NCBI GenBank assembly: GCA_017165825.1
Contig: CM029369.1
Location: 21,198,611 to 21,262,610 of the forward strand
Length of the DNA stretch: 64,000 nt
Source of the DNA: Hepsetus odoe
Taxonomy: Eukaryota > Chordata > Actinopteri > Characiformes > Hepsetidae
Reading direction: 5' to 3'
In this document: piece by piece, positions 11,888 to 23,500 of the stretch
Numbering within the stretch: the stretch's first letter is position 1
Layout: each line of letters opens with the position of its first letter
Made by a program: the position numbers and the translations under genes
Notes under the pieces: model-generated
What the model was told of the DNA's origin: nothing
What the model saw: the letters and a program-made list of their open reading frames with translations, nothing else
Databases searched by the model: none

Positions 11888-12690
11888 ATGGGGAGGGTTA
11901 CGTCAGTAGGAGTAGGAACTTTGAATGTTGGCAACATGACTGGTAAAGGCAGAAAACTAGCTGATATGATGGAGAGAAGGAAGGTTGATATTTTGTGTGC
12001 GCAAGAGACTAGATGGAAGGGTAGTAAGCCAGGTGTAGTGGAGAAGGGTTTAAATTGTTTTACCATGGTGTGGATGGACAGTGCAATTAGGTAGGTGTTA
12101 TCCTGAAGGAAGAGTACTTGAAAAGTGTTTTGGAATGGAAGAGGGTGTAAGTCTGAGTTTGAAGCTGGAAGTTGAAGGTGGGATGATGAATGTTGTTTAT
12201 AAAGTGCTTATGTCCCACAATTTGGATGTGAGATGGAGGAGAAAGAAGAATTCTGGAATGAGTTAGATGAAGTGATAGAGAGTGTACCCAGGGGAGAGAG
12301 AATGGTGATTGGTGCAGACTTTAATGGACATGTTGGTGAAGTGAACAGATGTGATGAGGAGGTGATGGGCAGGTATGGTTTCAAGCAGAGGAATGCTGAA
12401 GGTCAGATGGTTGTAGATTTTGCGAAAAGGATGGAAATGGCTGTAGTTAATACTTATTTTAAGAAGAGGGAGGAGCACAGGGTGGCATATAAGAGTGGAG
12501 GAAGATGCTCACAGGTGGATTATATCCTTTGCAGGAGTGTCAGTCTGAAGAAGATTGGAGACTGCAAAGTAGTGACAGGGGTGAGCGTAGCTAAACAGCA
12601 TAGGATGGTGGTCGGTAGGATGACCTTGGATGTCAGGAAGAGGAGGAAATTGAGAGCATAGTCGAGAATCAAATGGTAGAAGGTAAAGAA
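11888..12690 (+). pseudogene. RTE-like LINE, endonuclease part, broken
   Basis: Three overlapping frames (11888-12094, about 12081-12266 and 12233-12661) together give an APE-type endonuclease of an RTE-like non-LTR retrotransposon. Visible blocks are TLNVGNMTGKGRKLADMM, DILCAQETRWKGSK, MVIGADFNGHVGE, EHRVAYKSGGRCSQVDYIL and QHRMVVGRMTLDVRKRRK. Frameshifts near 12090 and 12235 break it. The reverse-transcriptase core that should follow is missing. It is non-functional. Confidence 0.85.
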
Positions 12691-12784
12691 GCAAGTGCTT
12701 CTTCTCTAATGCTCATCCCAACCTTGGAATTTAAATACACTTCAAAAGCTTTTCCCCCTCTTTTGACATAAATCATTTACATAA

Positions 12785-12995
12785 TTTTTTTTACATAAAT
12801 CATTTACATTTAGCAGATGCTCTTCTCCAGAGCGACTTACAGTTCCTGGTTACAGGGACAGCCCCCCTGAAGCCATTCAGGGTTAAGGGTTTTGCTCAGG
12901 AACCTAATGGTGGTAGTGCTGGAGGTAGGATTCAAACCTGCAACCTCTTGGTTCATAAGTCCATAGGCAAGTGTCCTATCACTAGACCACCACCA
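12785..12995 (-). mobile_element. tRNA-derived SINE (family 2)
   Basis: Read on the minus strand it starts with a tRNA-like head (TGGTCTAGTGATAGGAC, then GGTTTGAATCC as B box). It ends with the common fish SINE tail GTCGCTCTGGAGAAGAGC and GCTAAATGTAAATG near 12785-12835. It sits between the endonuclease and reverse-transcriptase remnants of the LINE. Confidence 0.75.
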
Positions 12996-13139
12996 CCACT
13001 CCAGCCCATTTATTCCACCAATAGCTCCCAAATCCATCATGATTAATACCTTTGTTTTGCTGCCTTTACCGTTTCTCCACCATAAACAAAGTCGTAAAGC
13101 TGTCACTCTTTGTCTTTTTGTTTAGGAATGTGACTGTTT

Positions 13140-13590
13140 TGCAGGTGCGGCTATTTGGCTATTTGTATTTACTATACTAATGGTATTGTAATTTGTAGTG
13201 AGAGCAGAGAGCAACTTGAGGAGAACCTGGAAAGGTGGAAATATGCTCTAGAGAGAAGAGGAATGAAAGTGAGTAGGACAAAGACAGAATACATGAGTGT
13301 GAACAAAAGTGAGGAAAGTGAAGTGGTTAAGATGCAGGGAGTAGAGGTGGCAGAGGTGGAGGAGTGAAAATACTTGGGAACAACAGTTCAGAGTTACGGT
13401 GAGTGTGGAAGAAAGGTGAAGAAAAGAGTGCAGGCAGGTTGGAATGGGTGGAGATTAGTGGCAGGTGTGATCTGTGACAGGCAGGTACCAGCAAGTGTGA
13501 AAAGGAAGATGGTAGCGAGACCAGCAAAGTTATATGGGTTGGAGATGGAGGTACTGAGGAAAGACAGGAAAAAGAGGTGGAGGTAGCAGA
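13140..13590 (+). pseudogene. RTE-like LINE, reverse-transcriptase C-terminal part
   Basis: Blocks IVICSESREQLEENLERW, ALERRGMKVSRTKTEYM, KYLGTTVQSYGECG and GWNGWRLVAGVICDRQVP match the region after the catalytic centre of RTE-like reverse transcriptases. The position where such elements carry FADD reads YYTNG, so the active site is destroyed. A stop at 13365-13367 also breaks the frame. It belongs to the same element as the endonuclease fragment, after a deletion and a SINE insertion. Confidence 0.8.
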
Positions 13591-13684
13591 ATTACAATGC
13601 TAAGGTTTGCATTATAACTGCTTCTCCCCTAAGCTTCATCTTATTCTGACAACCTATTCCACTGTGCCTGCACTCTCTTCTTCC

Positions 13685-13765
13685 TCTTGCTTCCCTTTCA
13701 GCACCTCTGCTCCCTGCATCTTAACCATGCCATTGTTCTCTCATTCATTAACACTCATGTATTCA
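13685..13765 (-). mobile_element. Short inverted RTE-like fragment
   Basis: Read on the minus strand it repeats the 13280-13345 segment (GAATACATGAGTGT and GTTAAGATGCAGGGAG), so it is a second copy in the opposite orientation. Confidence 0.6.
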
Positions 13766-13769
13766 CTCT

Positions 13770-15300
13770 AGGGCAAATCAGACATTTTAATTACCACCCA
13801 CATGCTCAGTCTTGCATTTAGCTGGAGGTCTGCAACACTGATAGTATAAAGTAACCAAACTGGTGAGAGACATAATCCAGCACATACAGAACTATAAACT
13901 GCTCATTCAACATGACAAGTAGCAACTCCACATTTTGGTTATTAGCAATTGTTTTTTTTTATTATTCTTAAGGAAAGCATACTACAGCAAACAATTAAAA
14001 CACACACAGAAGCTCATTATTGTGTCATATAGTCTGCTCTCCATCTAATGTGTATATATGCAGAAATGAAAGTGACACAATCCATTATGCTAATAGTATA
14101 AGTAAATCTATCATATAATCCCATTATTGCTAGGTGGTACCAACACCTCGTACTTTACATTCTCCAAGTTGGCTGTAGCTTAATTTGAGTTTGCAACAAT
14201 TGCAACTCAAACTAATGCAACTATTGAAATGTCTAGACAATTCTAGCAAATATGCTAAGGAAACTGAACATTTTAACAAATTGCAACCTGTTTATTATGC
14301 CAAGACAAGGAGCGTGGTAGAGCGGGTAAGAGGGGGTAAGATGAACCACCAGTGAACTTACCACCAAGACTTTTTTATTTAATATAAAATATATAAAAAG
14401 AATTTGATATAAAACATGTATTAATTTTTTATCATGCATAGGTTTTGTACACTGCTGGTTCAACAATGTAATTCTTTCTTCAAAAAAATCTTCAAAAATA
14501 AACAAGACAGAAATTAAGCAGATCTGACAACAAGGGTGTCAGTGGGTTTCACTGTCACCCTACAGCAAGAAGATCCATGGTGCGATTCTCAAACAGGACA
14601 TATCTGCATGTTCTCTCCATGTCTGCATGTGTGTACTCCAGGTGCTCTGGTTTCATCCCATAGTCCACAGACATTCAATAGATGACAGAAGCTGCTTTTG
14701 TCAACCAATTAATTTTTTGTTTCATTCTTGTTTACATCTATGTGCATGTACTACATTAAATGTCAGCAGTTCATTATGCAGACACACATATTTTCGTTGC
14801 AGATTGCAAGTACAACAGATTCTGTAGCTACCAATTTCTGGGGAAAAAAATCCTGTGCTTAAACACATACATGGCAAAGAATTGGCAGGGAAATTGTTGT
14901 CTGCATTTATTCCATTGCAAACACACTGTTAGTGAAGTTACACAACAGGAGCAGAGGGCTGCATGTCTTCACCCTGGGGGTTATAGTGGGTTTAAGTACC
15001 TTGCACGAAAAGCACTCCAACCAAGGATGCAGAACTGGGACATTGATGATCATCCACCCTGCCCTTTTCCACATTTTATCTGCCAGTGTTGGGGAATGAA
15101 CCAGCAACCATCCGGTTGCAATCTCTTACCATTAGGCATTGACTGCTCCTGACTGTGTCTTGAGGTCAATGTTAAAAACTGGTATTGCATTAGTACTCAG
15201 TGTTGACTGAAACACAAAGTCCAGGTACTAATATCAGCACTGGGAAAAAGCTGAATTGGTGCAATTTTACTGCTAATCATAACCATAAACATAGAATATA
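13770..15300. other. Gene-free interval with a decayed repeat
   Basis: I recognise only a dispersed fish repeat near 14540-14700, containing TGCATGTTCTCTCCATGTCTGC and GGTGCTCTGGTTTCATCCCA in sequence. Related copies lie at 16235-16360 and 45180-45440. Nothing else is supported. Confidence 0.5.
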
Positions 15301-15429
15301 ACATTGATAAGAAGTGGGTCAGAGGTGGCCAAATTCAAGATCTTCCAAATCACCACTAAGTAACCTTCAACTTCCTCACCTCTTGTGAAGAAAATAATGA
15401 AGACATGAATGACATCAAAAGGTAATTAA

Positions 15430-16045
15430 CGTCTTAGACCGCAAGTCCCTACAATGGGTAGTGAGAACAGCTGAGAAGATCATCGGGGTCTCTCTGCCCT
15501 CTGTACAGGACATTTTCACCACTCGCTGCATCCGCAAAGCAACCAGCATTGTGGATGATCCCTCCCACCCATCCCACACTCTCTTCTCCCTCCTGCCATC
15601 CGGAAAAAAGGTTCCTCAGTATACGGGCCTCCACTTCCAGGATGGGAAATAGTTTCTTCCCCCTGGCCATCAGACTCTTGAATTCTTAAACCGCCAGTAT
15701 CTACCCAGTCCACCATTTTCATCTTGTATTTATTTATTTATCTCATGTTGCACTCTGCACTTTATCAATAACACTGCTCCACCACACTGCTACACCATAA
15801 TCTATCTGGGCTGCTTTGTTCCACAACACTGCGGCCCTCTACGGATGAATGTACTGTCTGTCGTGCCGTCTGTTGTTGTCTGTCTTGTCTGCACTTGTTG
15901 CCCCGTTTTGTGTCTTATGTTGTCTTGTGTCTTGTCTTGTGTGTAGCACCAGGGTCCTGGAGGAATGTTATTTCGTTTCACTGTGTACTGTGTATATGGC
16001 TGAAATGACAATAAAATCGTACTTGACTTGACTTGACTTGAAGGT
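15430..16045 (+). mobile_element. L2/CR1-like LINE, 3' end
   Basis: The C-terminal coding end reads RTAEKIIGVSLPSVQDIF, SIVDDPSHPSHTLFSLLPSG, then after a frameshift near 15605 STSRMGNSFFPLAIRLLNS and stop. It is followed by a 3' UTR ending AATGACAATAAAATCG and the (ACTTG)n tail at about 16021-16040. The short tandem tail is typical of L2/Rex-type fish LINEs. It is 5'-truncated and dead. Confidence 0.7.
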
Positions 16046-16189
16046 AATTTCGTTAATGGGAGGTAAGACAGTATTATTCAGTTAATCAGCAACATACACT
16101 TGTGCATGTATTTTCATTGCTACTACTGCTAAAATTAATTCTACTCTTGCTCTATTGTTAACTATTGCTTCTAATTTCTAGTACTGTGT

Positions 16190-16222
16190 GCGTTTGCGTG
16201 TACGTGTGTGTGTGTGTGTGTG
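16190..16222. repeat. (TG)n microsatellite
   Basis: A GTGTG-rich run upstream of pou2f1, directly next to a decayed dispersed repeat at about 16235-16360. Confidence 0.8.
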
Positions 16223-16234
16223 TTGCCAGTCTAG

Positions 16235-16360
16235 CGTGCATGTTTTTGAATGGAAACACAGACACAGGGAGAACATGCAAACTGCACACAGAAAGAACGG
16301 GCCGTCCCGTGCTGGAATCAATACCTGGGCTTTCTTGCAATTCTATCCACAGCTCAGCGC
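16235..16360 (-). mobile_element. Decayed dispersed fish repeat
   Basis: Contains GGGAGAACATGCAAACTGCA and CACAGAAAGAACGG, the reverse of the 14540-14700 motif. This is a very common teleost interspersed repeat whose family I cannot name with certainty. Confidence 0.5.
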
Positions 16361-16666
16361 TTCAAATTTGCATTTTGATGACCATTTTGACATCTAGCAA
16401 TTATACACATAAAATAATCAACATAAAATTATTATCAGAAAAGACTGCAGAAGCCGAGAAGTTCAATTATTGCAGAATATGAATATTTAGCAAAATAATC
16501 GCGATAATTATTGACGTAATCGAGCAGCCCTGCCTGTTTGTGGATCCCAGACTTTAATCAGAGCTACTGCACAGCAGACTGGCGCTTTTAGCGATGTGGC
16601 GGATCAGTGTGTAAAAATAACTTTGGGTACATTTTCTGGGAGATTTGCGAGATGTATGTTTATTTG

Positions 16667-16669
16667 TGC

Positions 16670-16714
<45 letters not shown>

Positions 16715-16743
16715 CATGTGTGTGCGCGTGTGCGCGCGCGCGC
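16667..16743. repeat. (TG)n(TA)n(TG)n(CG)n compound repeat before pou2f1
   Basis: Alternating purine-pyrimidine sequence of about 75 bases, ending in GCGCGCGCGCGC. It lies about 50 bases upstream of the pou2f1 start codon, in the likely 5' UTR or core promoter. Confidence 0.9.
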
Positions 16744-16779
16744 CGCTGTATTGTGCTGCTGTTGGGCAGGGATCTGGGC

Positions 16780-17520
16780 TTAAATATTCAAAATGGCGGA
16801 CGGAGGAGCAGCGAGTCAAGATGAGAGTTCAGGAGCAGGTAATCATTACTGCATTTTACATATTCATATTCATATTCAAACGCTCCTTCTCCCCGTCCCG
16901 CCGAGGCCGAGGGGAGCGCCTGAGCACGGCGGCGGCCGGCGGGGCGAGAGTGTTTGGGGAGCGGAGCCGGAGGGAGGGCGAGTTAGAGGCGAAAAGCCCC
17001 CCGCTTTGTGTGATTAGAGCCCCGGCCTTACATATTCATACCGCCCGCGCCGCTTAGCATATTTTATTAGTCATGGTGGCGGGCTGTTTATTTATCCGGG
17101 CCGCCCGCCGGGGCTGGCGGGCTGTGTGTTGTTGATGTTTGTTGTTGTTGCTGTTTGTTGTGGCGGCGAGGAGGAGCTGGATGGTCGCGGCTAGCCGGGG
17201 CTAAAGCTAAAGCGGCGGCGCTTTGTGTGTTTATTGTGCGCCGGGAGCCCATGGCGGAGAAAAGCTTTGCATATGCATTTCCTCTCCCCTGCTCGGTCTG
17301 TGCGCCTTCAGTGTTCACGGTCGCCCATGTCGGGCGACGGAAAAGGGCCTTTCGGGGGATTTTGGGCGCCTTTGTGCGGCTGTTGTTGATGTTCGGGCCT
17401 GTGGGGCTGAGTAATGCGCTCTCCAGCACTTTGACCGGCAATCCGCCTCAGTGTTTTCTGCCTCTTCCACCCTCCCCTCCAAACACACACACGCGGAAAC
17501 ATGTCCGTGTGAGCGCCTGA
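16780..17520 (+). promoter_or_regulatory. CpG-rich promoter region of pou2f1
   Basis: GC content and CpG frequency rise sharply around exon 1 and for about 700 bases into intron 1, unlike the AT-rich flanks. This is the usual CpG-island setting of a housekeeping-type vertebrate promoter. No TATA box is evident. Confidence 0.7.
16789..16801 (+). promoter_or_regulatory. YY1/TISU-like element over the pou2f1 start codon
   Basis: CAAAATGGCGGAC surrounds the initiator ATG and matches the YY1 core AANATGGCG. Such elements combine core promoter and translation-start function in short-5'-UTR genes. Use here is inferred. Confidence 0.5.
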
Positions 17521-20500
17521 AACCGCTAGGTATGTGGGGAGGTAGATGGGTACATCTCGGTATAGAGCTGGCCTTGTGTTTTGAGGGTGTTTTTATTGCT
17601 GAGCTGCTGCCGGACAGCTAGCGGATGCATTTCACAGGCCTGAGCAGCTCCCCCTCCGATTTACACACACACACACACACACAGTAACCCGGCGAAACCG
17701 CCACATGGTCAGTGCAGCACTAAACCATTCCTTTCTCCCTCCTGCTGCTGGCGATCTGACCCCCCAGCTCTATACCCTCTCTCTGGAGGTGTGCGGAAGG
17801 TGCTCTGGATAGTAACTGATTTACTTCTCCAACACTGTGAGGTTAGACCCAGCTCTTTGTGTGCCCACCTGAGGGAGTGTGTTATTGAGTTGAATCAGAC
17901 TGGATGGGGGTGTGTGAGACCGTCAGGACCGGGATGGTGATGGAGCACTAGTGGTCGAGAGTAGCCCACCTGCTCCTGTTAGCCCCCCCTGATCAGAAAG
18001 GATTTTAATGAAGGGCTCCCAGTGGACTGTGTGAGGTCGTTGAGCGAGGCATGCTGGGTATTGTAGTCAAAGAGATTATTAAAAATGACATGGCACTTAA
18101 ACTGATGGTGACAAAGCTGTATAGACCACAGTAAAATAGAGAAGTCTGTTTTTCTGTCTCTAGAAATGTGCTAAATGACGGACTGTCTGTCTATCTATCT
18201 AGGCTGCTGAATTATTAACGTTTTGATTTTGACTACAATTCAGCATCTGTCCTTATAGCAATTAAATAACCCAGATAAAATTGTTTAGAAGAGAAATCCA
18301 AGAAGCTTTGCCTCTCCAACCTGGCAAAGAAGCATCTGTTCATCCCTGGCTTTTGAGAAAAGTTCTTCAGCACAGGTGGAAATCTTGATGCGCTCAAAAC
18401 CATTTTAAAACGCTGGAGTTTCAGCTGAGAACCTATATTATTTTATTTTAGACTTCTAATGCTCTGAAAAATAATGCTCAGTGCACATTATTCATGTTTA
18501 CATTGAAAAAAGTGGATTTTGATTTAAATTACAAAGAAAAAAAAACAGAGCATTTAGATTTTTTATCTCTGTCAGTCTCTTCTCTTTATCTCATACTTTC
18601 TGTCCTCTTTTTCCTCTCTCTCGTTTAAACTGGCCGCTCTAGCTGCATGGGGGAGGTGTCGTTTTGCGATTAAAAATGCGCAGGCTTAGGCCCATTAGCC
18701 TAGGGCCTCATTAGAAAGTCTAATTTTGGGAGGTGTCAGTACAAAAAGAACCACTGTCCCAAAGGTAACACTCAGCTCAGAAAGATGTTGTTTTATGTTT
18801 GTCTTAAGCCTGGCCTGTGAGAAGCTGTGGCAAGCTGCTACATGCCTGTGTGCACTGTTAATAACTTATTGCTCTTTGCACGACAACGGCTGGTTTCATT
18901 CTATTTTTTCATGCAAAGGGTGGTGGTGGTGGTGAGGTTGTATTTAAAGCTTCAAGGAGTTGACAACAAGCGGTAGCCGCCACAGTAAATTATATGAAAC
19001 GCTGAACAAAGGTCTCCTGAAGTTAATAGATGGAGCTATGAATTCAACCAACAGCTAGCTTAACACCGCAGCTAAGATCCTTTCTGTGGGTGAGACAGTG
19101 GTGTGTTTTTTAAGTCTTTTTTAATGACTGTCATCACTTTGCACAGTGGTTTTGGTTTAATACAACTTTATGGAAAGTGTTTACCTTTGGTGCTACTTTC
19201 ACACTTCTTTCAGAGCCATGGATGGAAACTATGCTGTGATTCAGAGCATGCAATAAATATGCATGGCACAAAAAGTTGAATGATTAATCATTTGCCCTCT
19301 GGAGTTTAACGGCAACTGTTTGTTTTACTGACTGGTGTCTGAAAGAGGAGGCTATTGGGTCACACATCCACACTCCTGACCATATTTTTTGGTAAGGAGT
19401 AGAAAAGGACTAGGGCAAATTGATGCAGAGATATAGAGAATAGGCTTGCACCAAGATCATTTGTACTAACAGTATCTATTACTTTTTATGTACTTATAAA
19501 TGAAGATACTTAAACAATTCTATGTAGATAGACAGACAGAGGACATTATTAATCATAAAGGGAAATTGAATGTGAATGTGTGTAAGATAATTATGCCAAC
19601 TTTTTGTGCCATTATGTATTTTGTAGCTGTAAATTGCAATTGCGTCATCTGCGTGTGTGATACAATTCACACAGACAATCATAAGAGAAAATTTCCTTTT
19701 AACAGGCAGTCTATAAAGTAAGGGCGCTTGAGTATTTTGAGACTGCTAAAAGTCTCCAAAAATACTAAACAGTCTGCTTTTCAGAAATACATCATTAAAT
19801 ATTGGGCAAATTTTAATATCTGCTATTATCTGTCACAACTGTTTGTTAGTTTTTTGGAAACTTTTAGAACACGATGATGATCAAATGTAAAAGGACACCA
19901 GTACATTTTCCGTTATCAAGCCTCCAATATTTCTCTTAAATATTGAGGATTTACCTGTTTGACCAGTAGACGGTAACGGTACCGTTACCAACATGTCAAA
20001 TGAATGTCCACACAACCTGTAGTGTTTATAATGAAATGGTAATTTATGCCAAAAAACAGCTATATTAATTGATTTATGTATATTAGGTTTAAATGTCTAT
20101 GTGCCCACCCTACTTTTTCCACTTGAAAGTGTCCTCTAATTTAATTCAAATGTGGAATTTGCATATGATTAATATTGTGTCCATGGTTACTCATATCGAA
20201 ACTCTCAGCTCTGTTTATCTTCTTCGTGGCATTCGATCCTCCTTTCAATAAAACACCACTAATGAGTTTCATATTTAAAATTCCATATTTAAAATTCTTC
20301 CAACCAAGATATTTGCATAATATCATTATGCTGATGGCTCGTGAAAGCATGGCAGCTGGGAGAGTTATTTTCTGCTTCTCAACGTTGGGTTTTTTTTTCT
20401 TTTTTTTTTTCTTTCTTCTTCTTTCCCCTTTCAGGTTAGCTTTGGTACAGTTACTGCCTTTGAAGCCAGTAGCTTAACTAAAGATGTGTAAGACCTATTA

Positions 20501-23500
20501 GTTGCCTGTCATGTTAACTGCTTTTTCTTTGCATAGATGTAGTCAGATGCAGCACAAGGAGTCAATATATTGTTTAGATGTGAATTTGTGTGAAGTCTAG
20601 CTTGGAAAGGGTGCAGCCTTATGGACTGTCATTGAGTCTCTGGGTTTAGTGTTATCCCCCCCCCCCGAACAGCTCCAGTAATTTGCCTAATAAGGTCTAT
20701 GAATAAACATACACTTGCTGTGACACTCTGCTGGCAGAGTCATTTGCAAGAGTGAATTAACTTCTTAAAAGAATGTCTAATGGGATTTTAAGTTAATCTG
20801 GATATGATAATCGTAAAGCATGTCCCATGACGAAATTATGCCTTCAGAATTGGCTGCTGGAGTATTGAAGCTGCGGGGGGCTGGGCCAGGGTGGGCATGA
20901 ATGACGACCTGTTTCTAGACGTGTGACCAGCTTGGCACTCCAGAGAGGTTCTTATGTGCTTATTTTATCCTAATAGTTTTATTGTCCAAAATCTTTGCCT
21001 TTTAAGGGTCACAGGTACCTTGTTTACCTGTCCAGAATGCCGCCGTTCGGATAATTGGGCCTGCGTGGGCTCGGTCTCCACTGTTGTTGCTGAGCTGCAG
21101 AGGTTATTTCTTTTCCCCCTTCTTTTTCCTCCAAAGCCATCCAATTAATATGCTAATGAGCTGATAAATATTTATGAACATTTTAAATTATGCAGAAAGC
21201 TTTCAGAGCGCTGTGTGAAATGAATTGCTTGCAGGACTTCAAAGTGTTCGCTGCGCTAACGAGGCAGAGGAGGATTTGCATACGACTTTAATCAGCTGAA
21301 TACTGATTACACTTCATTATGGGCGCTGCCAGCTGCACTCTTTGTTTCTGTACCATTCCAGGAAAAAAAAGCAAAGTTTTTCACACTCGAGCTGTCGTGA
21401 CGATCATGGCAGTAAGCGAGAGAGGGAGCGAGAGAGAAGGAGCGGTTGGGTGAGGAGCTCTTCTCTGCAGGCTTTACTGTTCATCGTGTTGGTGCGTTAT
21501 GCAGCAGACCGTGCAGTAGCGTGTGTTGTGTGGGTATTTTAATTTTATTTTTTTTCCTTCTCCTTGGGTTCCAACATTGTGTGAGTGACTCAAATAGAGA
21601 GGCTTGTACCGTTTAGGGCGTCACTTTTCTTCATATGTAAAGAGCAAGAGTTGATGTGGATGCTCATGGAGACCATGCTGGAGAGAGCAGGTGCAGCTGT
21701 TGCTGGTGAGTGGAGCTGTAACTGTAAGACGACGCATGTTTGCTCACACTGGAACCTTTCAGTTAGTTGTGCACTTTGGAGGGGGGGAAAAGGAACTTTT
21801 TTTTTGTTTGTTTTTTTGTTATTGTTATTTTCTGAGGAGTTTGAGTGCCTTGTTGCTGCAGTTTGTTGAATGTTCTGCTGGTATTGGAATGTGCATATAA
21901 TGGTGGCCATGTATTACATTGTCATGATTCCACAATTAAGACTAAGATACCCATACCAAAATGATTATGAACTTGACTAAAAAATAAAACACCTTTCAGT
22001 GTCTGAACATGCTTTATTTTCAGGGTTACTCTCTTTCATCAATGGAGAACTTGGCAAAAGAAAATGCAAAAAAACTTATTTCTTGAATGTTTGATTTTTA
22101 AAGGGAAGATTAACAGTGATGGTGCAACAGCGTACAAGAATTCCTTACATCTCTCACATTACGGTGGGAAAACTGGTTATGCTTCATCTTTTATGGTTTT
22201 TAGCAGCATAAAGTCATGTTCTTGTCAGGGATTGACTGAGATGGGCCAGTGGCTGATATATTTTATGTATATATTGGCCAAAGCTGACATACAAATTTGA
22301 GAAAAATGGCATTACTGAGAGTCTTTTATAAGAGTGTTCAAATATGATGAAATGAATAAAATGCAGACATTTTACTGCAGTAACCTGTGGTGGCCTAAGC
22401 CACCTCAGAAACCTGTAACCGCATTTGTTCATAACTGATTATGTTTTTGAAATTTTTTTTTTTTAATCATTAATTAATTAGTCTTTCAGATGTTGGTCTC
22501 ATGCCAACACTAAATGAAGTATCTCTGGCCATCTGAGTTAAATGAAATGAAAGTGTGTCATTTTTACTCCCCTGTTGGTGAAGCACACCTTCAATGTAGC
22601 ATTAGCCTATTTCAGTAAAGAATTGACAGCTTCTGTAAACAAGTTGTTATAGAAGTCTGCATTGGTGAATTTTTAATCCATCCTGCAACATTACTCATGT
22701 ATGGTGATGCATGATTCCTGTTGTGTGCAAATGCAGATAGCATCTTCAACCCAGTGCACCTACCAGAGACATCATTTGGTAGAGGTTGCGGTCCTGTTCA
22801 AGCTTATCTCTGTTTCTTCCAGATTCTAGAATGAGTAACCCATCAGAAACAAATAAATGTGCAATGGAGAGTGGGGACGGAAACACAGGTGAGTTACCTG
22901 GCCACTAGTCTCAATGCTGACCTGTTGTTTTTTTATTGTAATTATCATAACTTTGTGTTTCTGGAAAGCTCCATAGCATCACAGCTGTGGTGATGCCCTC
23001 TTTAAATATTATATGGATATTCTAGGGCGAACCTTTGAATGGATTAGAACATTATATAATGTTACCTAAGATTCTTTAAGTTCTTTCTTAGGATGTAGAA
23101 TTGGTTGATCTATAGCACTACATAGAAAGAACACCACCCCCCCCCCCCTTTATTTTTAGAAGGGTAAAACAGAACAAAGCATGGTTTGTTTTCTGTGCTT
23201 GTAGATTTTTTTTCAGTGACTAATACAAAGCAGTTCTCATGCTTCAGTTCTCTCAAAATTAAAACTACAAAAGTCATTCACGTTCCTCTCCTGGGCTGTG
23301 CGAAGATGCAGTTTTGAATATTGTATTAGGACAGGTAATCTGAGAATGTATGACCAGGAAAATGAGAGGATGCTTCTGAATATTTATCTCGGGGAAAGCC
23401 TTTCGTTTTTTGAAAGGGAAGCCATGAGGTGTGGTGTATCAGTTGAAAGGGATTTTTTTTTTTTTTTTAAGGCTGTGATCTTTTGAGCAGCTGCCTCTTT

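Larger units (their letters stand above)
16839..22822 (+). other. pou2f1 intron 1
   Basis: A 6 kb intron. The first 700 bases are CpG-rich. The rest is mostly unique-looking, with few repeats. Stretches near 18640-18720, 20150-20350 and 21140-21330 are dense in homeodomain- and octamer-like words (ATTTGCAT, TAATTAA-type, TATGCTAATGAG) and look like candidate conserved regulatory DNA. This needs an alignment to confirm. Confidence 0.5.

Noticed and set aside
16596..17057. 153-codon open frame around the pou2f1 promoter
   Set aside because: It reads through the TG/TA repeat and CpG island in a different frame from exon 1 and has no family resemblance.
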